In this document: positions 61,552-64,000 of the stretch, in pieces | Numbering within the stretch: the stretch's first letter is position 1 | How the letters are laid out: every line of letters begins with the position of its first letter | Assembly (NCBI RefSeq): GCF_030412265.1 | Contig: NZ_JAUHLN010000002.1 | Coordinates: 806,001-870,000, forward strand | Length of the DNA stretch: 64,000 nt | Source of the DNA: Fictibacillus terranigra | GTDB taxonomy: Bacteria > Bacillota > Bacilli > Bacillales > Fictibacillaceae | Reading direction: 5' to 3' | The notes under the pieces: generated by a model | What the model was told of the DNA's origin: nothing | The model's database searches: none | Seen by the model: the letters and a program-made list of their open reading frames with translations, nothing else | Program-made: the position numbers and the translations under genes

Positions 61552-62220
61552 TTATGAAGACACATCTACGTGTATTATTGCGGCAAATCCTGCTTTCTTG
61601 GCTTTTCGCACCAGCTTTTCAGCATTTTCTTTTTGCTCAAAGCAGCCGATTTGGACCCGGTAAAACCTGTCGCATTTGTTTTCGTTAACCACTGGTTCAC
61701 CCTTGCCTTCCCTTTTGATGATCGCCATTCGATCTTTAATATCTCCCAGAAAATCTTCAAAACTCTTACCGATCCTTTGTAAAGCATTTACTGGGTCTCT
61801 CCGTCTGCCTGGATCCAGCTGAAAATGCCCTTTCACATGGAGCATCGGATTCCATTCATAGCTTTCACACAGCCATGCAAAAAACCATACATATCGCTTG
61901 TATGCTTCCTCTCCGGAAATCTTTCCTCCATAGCATAGCTCAACCCCTATCGCCCAGTCATTCGCATCCGATACCTGCTTCCTGACGTGCCAGGCTTTTT
62001 CATGCAGCGGGATGATCATCAGGACTTCCTGGTCATCAATAAATACATGGGCAGAAGCATCTAATTCTCTGCTGTTAAAATACTTAAAATTTTGAAGAGC
62101 TGAGGAACCTTCATTGCCAGTATCATGTGCTACCGCATACCGCGGAATTCTGTTGCTGCCAGGCCTTTGTTTCCACTTTTTATCGATCAGCATAGAAGTG
62201 ATATTATACCGTTGTGGCAT
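61552..62220 (-). CDS. N-acetylmuramoyl-L-alanine amidase with SPOR domain
   Basis: A 222-residue peptidoglycan amidase. The Amidase_2 fold (about 20-150) has the Zn ligands in AVAHDTGNEG (His), AWHVRKQ and VKGHFQLDPGRRRDP (His and the catalytic region), with NDWAIGVELCYG. A short SPOR-type peptidoglycan-binding segment follows (FYRVQIGCFEQKENAEKLVRKAKKAGFAAII, about 185-217). No signal peptide, as in phage-type or mother-cell lytic enzymes of the CwlA/XlyA kind. GGGGATGGG precedes the start. Probably a domesticated phage or sporulation-related amidase. Confidence 0.87.
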   Translation of the reverse strand: MPQRYNITSMLIDKKWKQRPGSNRIPRYAVAHDTGNEGSSALQNFKYFNSRELDASAHVFIDDQEVLMIIPLHEKAWHVRKQVSDANDWAIGVELCYGGKISGEEAYKRYVWFFAWLCESYEWNPMLHVKGHFQLDPGRRRDPVNALQRIGKSFEDFLGDIKDRMAIIKREGKGEPVVNENKCDRFYRVQIGCFEQKENAEKLVRKAKKAGFAAIIHVDVSS

Positions 62221-62266
62221 GAGCCCATCCCCTCATTTCTGTTTACCTATATATAGACAGAAAAAT

Positions 62267-62298
62267 AAAAAAAGAGCTGTCTGTATCGACAGCTCTTC
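62267..62298 (-). terminator. Terminator of the 29-aa membrane protein gene
   Basis: AAGAGCTGTC and GACAGCTCTT form a 10-bp perfect stem with a 6-base loop; on the minus strand a run of seven T follows. Confidence 0.92.
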
Positions 62299-62303
62299 TC
62301 CCT

Positions 62304-62393
62304 TTAATGGGTGGCGAACACCCACACCCAGTAGACGATTCCTGCAAGAAAACCAATTCCAAGCAGCAAAAACCATAATGTACTGTTTTTCAT
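62304..62393 (-). CDS. Micro membrane protein (29 aa)
   Basis: ATG 62393 to TAA 62304 encodes 29 residues: a charged start MKNSTLW, a single hydrophobic helix (FLLLGIGFLAGIVYWVWVF) and a short ATH tail. GAGGTTGGAAG precedes the ATG and a strong terminator follows 6 bases after the stop. The compact promoterless-looking but terminated unit supports a real single-pass small protein. It is too short for most gene callers. No function assigned. Confidence 0.65.
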   Translation of the reverse strand: MKNSTLWFLLLGIGFLAGIVYWVWVFATH

Positions 62394-62576
62394 CTTCCAA
62401 CCTCATTCTGATGTCATTGTCCACTTTGAGGGTACCATACCATCAACAAGAAAAGAAGTTCCAAAACAGGAAATTTTGTGTTAATAACAGATAAATGTTT
62501 GAGTAAATCGCCGCTACAGTATACTATATTTAATAGAAGCGCCAATATTGAACTAAACGTAGAATAGGTGAATGAT

Positions 62577-62996
62577 ATGAGTGATAATCGCACGGAGTCA
62601 ATTATAAATCTTGAAAAAAGCTTCCAAACTGCCTTTCGGACTTTCAGGAAAGACATTAATGACCTTTTTTCTGATGATGTCCCCGCCAACGAATTTGCAG
62701 TGCTGAATCTATTAAAAGATAAAGATTTTCTTACTGCGTCTGAACTGGCCGCAGAAATGAAGGTATCATCCAGCCACATTACCGGTGTAACAGACCGTCT
62801 AATAAAAAAAGATATGATTACGAGAGAACGTTCGGTTACTGACCGGCGGATCGTGTACGTAAAGATAACAGAAAAAGGCCACTCGGTTGCAGAAAAACTG
62901 GCTTCCATCCGCCACGAGTATTTCAAAGAAAAATTCTCCGCGCTCTCTGATGAAGAAGTAGAAAGAATGATAGACTACTTAAACCGAATGGTGTAA
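62577..62996 (+). CDS. MarR-family transcriptional regulator
   Basis: A 139-residue winged-helix regulator. The recognition segment reads LTASELAAEMKVSSSHITGVTDRLIKKDMI and the wing is RERSVTDRRIVYVKITEKGH, both classic MarR. Flanking helices form the dimer interface. ATG 62577 has AGGTGA 5-6 bases upstream; the longer frame from GTG 62568 starts inside that ribosome site. No obvious target gene is divergent; the upstream neighbour is the micro membrane protein transcribed away from it. Confidence 0.88.
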   Translation: MSDNRTESIINLEKSFQTAFRTFRKDINDLFSDDVPANEFAVLNLLKDKDFLTASELAAEMKVSSSHITGVTDRLIKKDMITRERSVTDRRIVYVKITEKGHSVAEKLASIRHEYFKEKFSALSDEEVERMIDYLNRMV

Positions 62997-62999
62997 TAA

Positions 63000-63240
63000 T
63001 AAAAGCCAAATGGCGAGAACTCCTGATCGAAGAGGGGCTCTTGCCATTTTTCCGGCGAAAACTTTCGGTCTGCAGGCGTATACATGCTCCACATCCCAAT
63101 ATCTTTAAAGCCTAATCGCTTATAGATTGAACCGCATCTGGATTATTATAGAACAGGCATAATGTCTTACCTTCCGCCAGCATTTCTTCGCATAATGCAG
63201 CTGTACACTTGCTTGCCAGTCCTTGCTTGTGGTATTCCTA
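63000..63240 (-). pseudogene. GNAT acetyltransferase pseudogene (frameshifted remnant)
   Basis: On the minus strand one frame encodes YHKQGLASKCTAALCEEMLA followed by EGKTLCLFYNNPDA, the acetyl-CoA loop and following strand of a GNAT, and then stops; a second frame immediately continues with GSIYKRLGFKDIGMWSMY, the conserved C-terminal strand. Upstream, the coding signal is broken by a TAG and no start is found. This is a decayed gene with at least one frameshift and a lost N-terminus. It overlaps the MarR gene terminator. Confidence 0.7.
63008..63052 (+). terminator. Terminator of the MarR gene
   Basis: AAATGGCGAGA and TCTTGCCATTT form an 11-bp stem with one G-T pair around a long loop, followed by TT. 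Moderate. Confidence 0.6.
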
Positions 63241-63335
63241 TAAGATTCAAGTGCCTGGATGAGTCTTCTCCTCACTGTTTCCCCAGTCTGAAATTCTCGG
63301 ATTGTTTTTTTCAGCGGAATCAACATATTACATAA

Positions 63336-63367
63336 GAAAACCCGCCATTTCAACGATGGCGGGCTTC
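63336..63367 (-). terminator. Terminator of mgtE
   Basis: CCCGCCAT and ATGGCGGG form a perfect 8-bp GC-rich stem with a short loop; on the minus strand TTTTC follows. Confidence 0.88.
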
Positions 63368-63370
63368 ATT

Positions 63371-64000
63371 TCACTCGAGATGCGAGAGAAAGATTGATGC
63401 GGTTCCGAAATAGACAAGCAATGAAAAAATGTCGTTAAGCGTTGTGATCAAGGGTCCTGAAGCAACAGCAGGATCCACGTTAAAGCGATATAAAAGAAGC
63501 GGGATCAGTGTTCCTGCAAGTGTCCCAATGATGAGCGTCAAAAATAGCGAGCTGCCGACGACGAGCCCCAGGATGGCATTTCCCTGCCAGAAATAAGCAA
63601 CCAGTGCGATCAAGATTCCGCAGGTCGTGCCAATGATTAATCCTACACCGAATTCTCGGAAAATAAGGCGCCAGATCACTTTTTTATCAATATCATTAGA
63701 AACAAGCCCCCGCACCACGACCGCCAGTGATTGCGTTCCAGTATTACCCGTCATTCCAGCGATCATCGGCATGAAAAAAGCGAGCGAAACGACCTTTGAC
63801 AGCGTACCTTCAAAAGCTGAAATGATACTGCCGGAGATGATACCGATAAACAGAAGGAGAATGAGCCACGGAAGCCGGCGGTAGGAAGCTACAAAAGCAC
63901 TCGTGCTAAAGTCGATGGACTTTCCTGAAGCAGATAATTTTTCAATGTCCTCATTTGCTTCCTCGATTAAAACATCAAGTACATCATCTACCGTTACAAT
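63371..64000 (-). CDS. mgtE: Magnesium transporter MgtE (5' part cut by window edge)
   Basis: The 209 visible residues are the end of a CBS domain (IVTVDDVLDVLIEEANEDIEKL), the plug-helix region and the five-helix transmembrane pore. MgtE signatures are RRLPWLILLLF, FMPMIAGMTGNTGTQSLAVVVRGL (the Mg-selective pore segment) and FNVDPAVASGPLITTLNDIFSLLVYF with the pore Asp. The N domain and most of the CBS pair lie beyond the right edge. In B. subtilis, mgtE is controlled by an M-box, which would be outside this window. Confidence 0.95.
   Translation of the reverse strand: MVTVDDVLDVLIEEANEDIEKLSASGKSIDFSTSAFVASYRRLPWLILLLFIGIISGSIISAFEGTLSKVVSLAFFMPMIAGMTGNTGTQSLAVVVRGLVSNDIDKKVIWRLIFREFGVGLIIGTTCGILIALVAYFWQGNAILGLVVGSSLFLTLIIGTLAGTLIPLLLYRFNVDPAVASGPLITTLNDIFSLLVYFGTASIFLSHLE

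Overview
The window looks like chromosome from an endospore-forming member of the Bacillaceae. Low-to-moderate GC, strong AGGAGG-type ribosome sites, dense intrinsic terminators and a gene content matching the Bacillus subtilis yhj-yis-yit region (yitV, yitU, yitT, yitS, asnO, yisL, yisK, sbcC, sbcD, addA, addB) all point that way. Gene order is rearranged relative to B. subtilis, with a maltodextrin locus, a methionine-salvage locus and a Ku/LigD locus interspersed. The genus cannot be fixed from the sequence alone; Fictibacillus or a near relative would fit.

Layout. 0-7.4 kb: moeA (cut by the left edge), YitV-like esterase, small proteins, YitU-type HAD phosphatase, GDSL esterase, GNAT, Nfu_N protein, YitT and DegV (YitS). 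7.4-11 kb: flavohemoprotein hmp with a CRP/FNR-like operator, an orphan phosphorelay-type histidine kinase and a stress-type SDR. 11-13.8 kb: Ku and a LigD split into separate ligase and polymerase genes (non-homologous end joining). 13.8-21 kb: maltodextrin uptake (mdxR-like LacI regulator, mdxEFG importer) with a divergent cytoplasmic GH13 amylase and a decayed glucosidase fragment. 21-24.4 kb: AsnO-type asparagine synthetase and an AI-2E-family permease. 24.4-32.6 kb: a complete methylthioribose salvage cluster (mtnD, B, X, W, E, U, K, A) with two SAM-I riboswitches. 32.6-42 kb: PAS-GGDEF-EAL protein, YisL, RocD, SDR, aldehyde dehydrogenase, YisK, pterin dehydratase and a B12-type radical SAM protein. 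42-43.8 kb: YknW/YknX-like pair without its ATPase and permease partners. 43.9-55.8 kb: addB-addA-sbcD-sbcC double-strand-break repair operon. 55.8-59.4 kb: a diguanylate cyclase gene interrupted at a -1 frameshift site and preceded by a c-di-GMP-I riboswitch, then a kinase-like protein, two small proteins and an RsbR-type stressosome protein. 59.4-64 kb: an ABC-F ATPase with a structured leader, a SPOR amidase, a micro membrane protein, a MarR regulator, a GNAT pseudogene and mgtE (cut by the right edge).

Themes. Two independent break-repair systems (Ku/LigD and AddAB plus SbcCD) sit in one window. Sulfur salvage is controlled by paired S-boxes. Maltodextrin uptake is controlled by several LacI-type operators over divergent promoters. 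The most unusual locus is the c-di-GMP riboswitch followed by a diguanylate cyclase whose catalytic domain can only be reached through a canonical U UUU UUA heptamer: a possible doubly gated c-di-GMP feedback device, or else a frameshifted gene.
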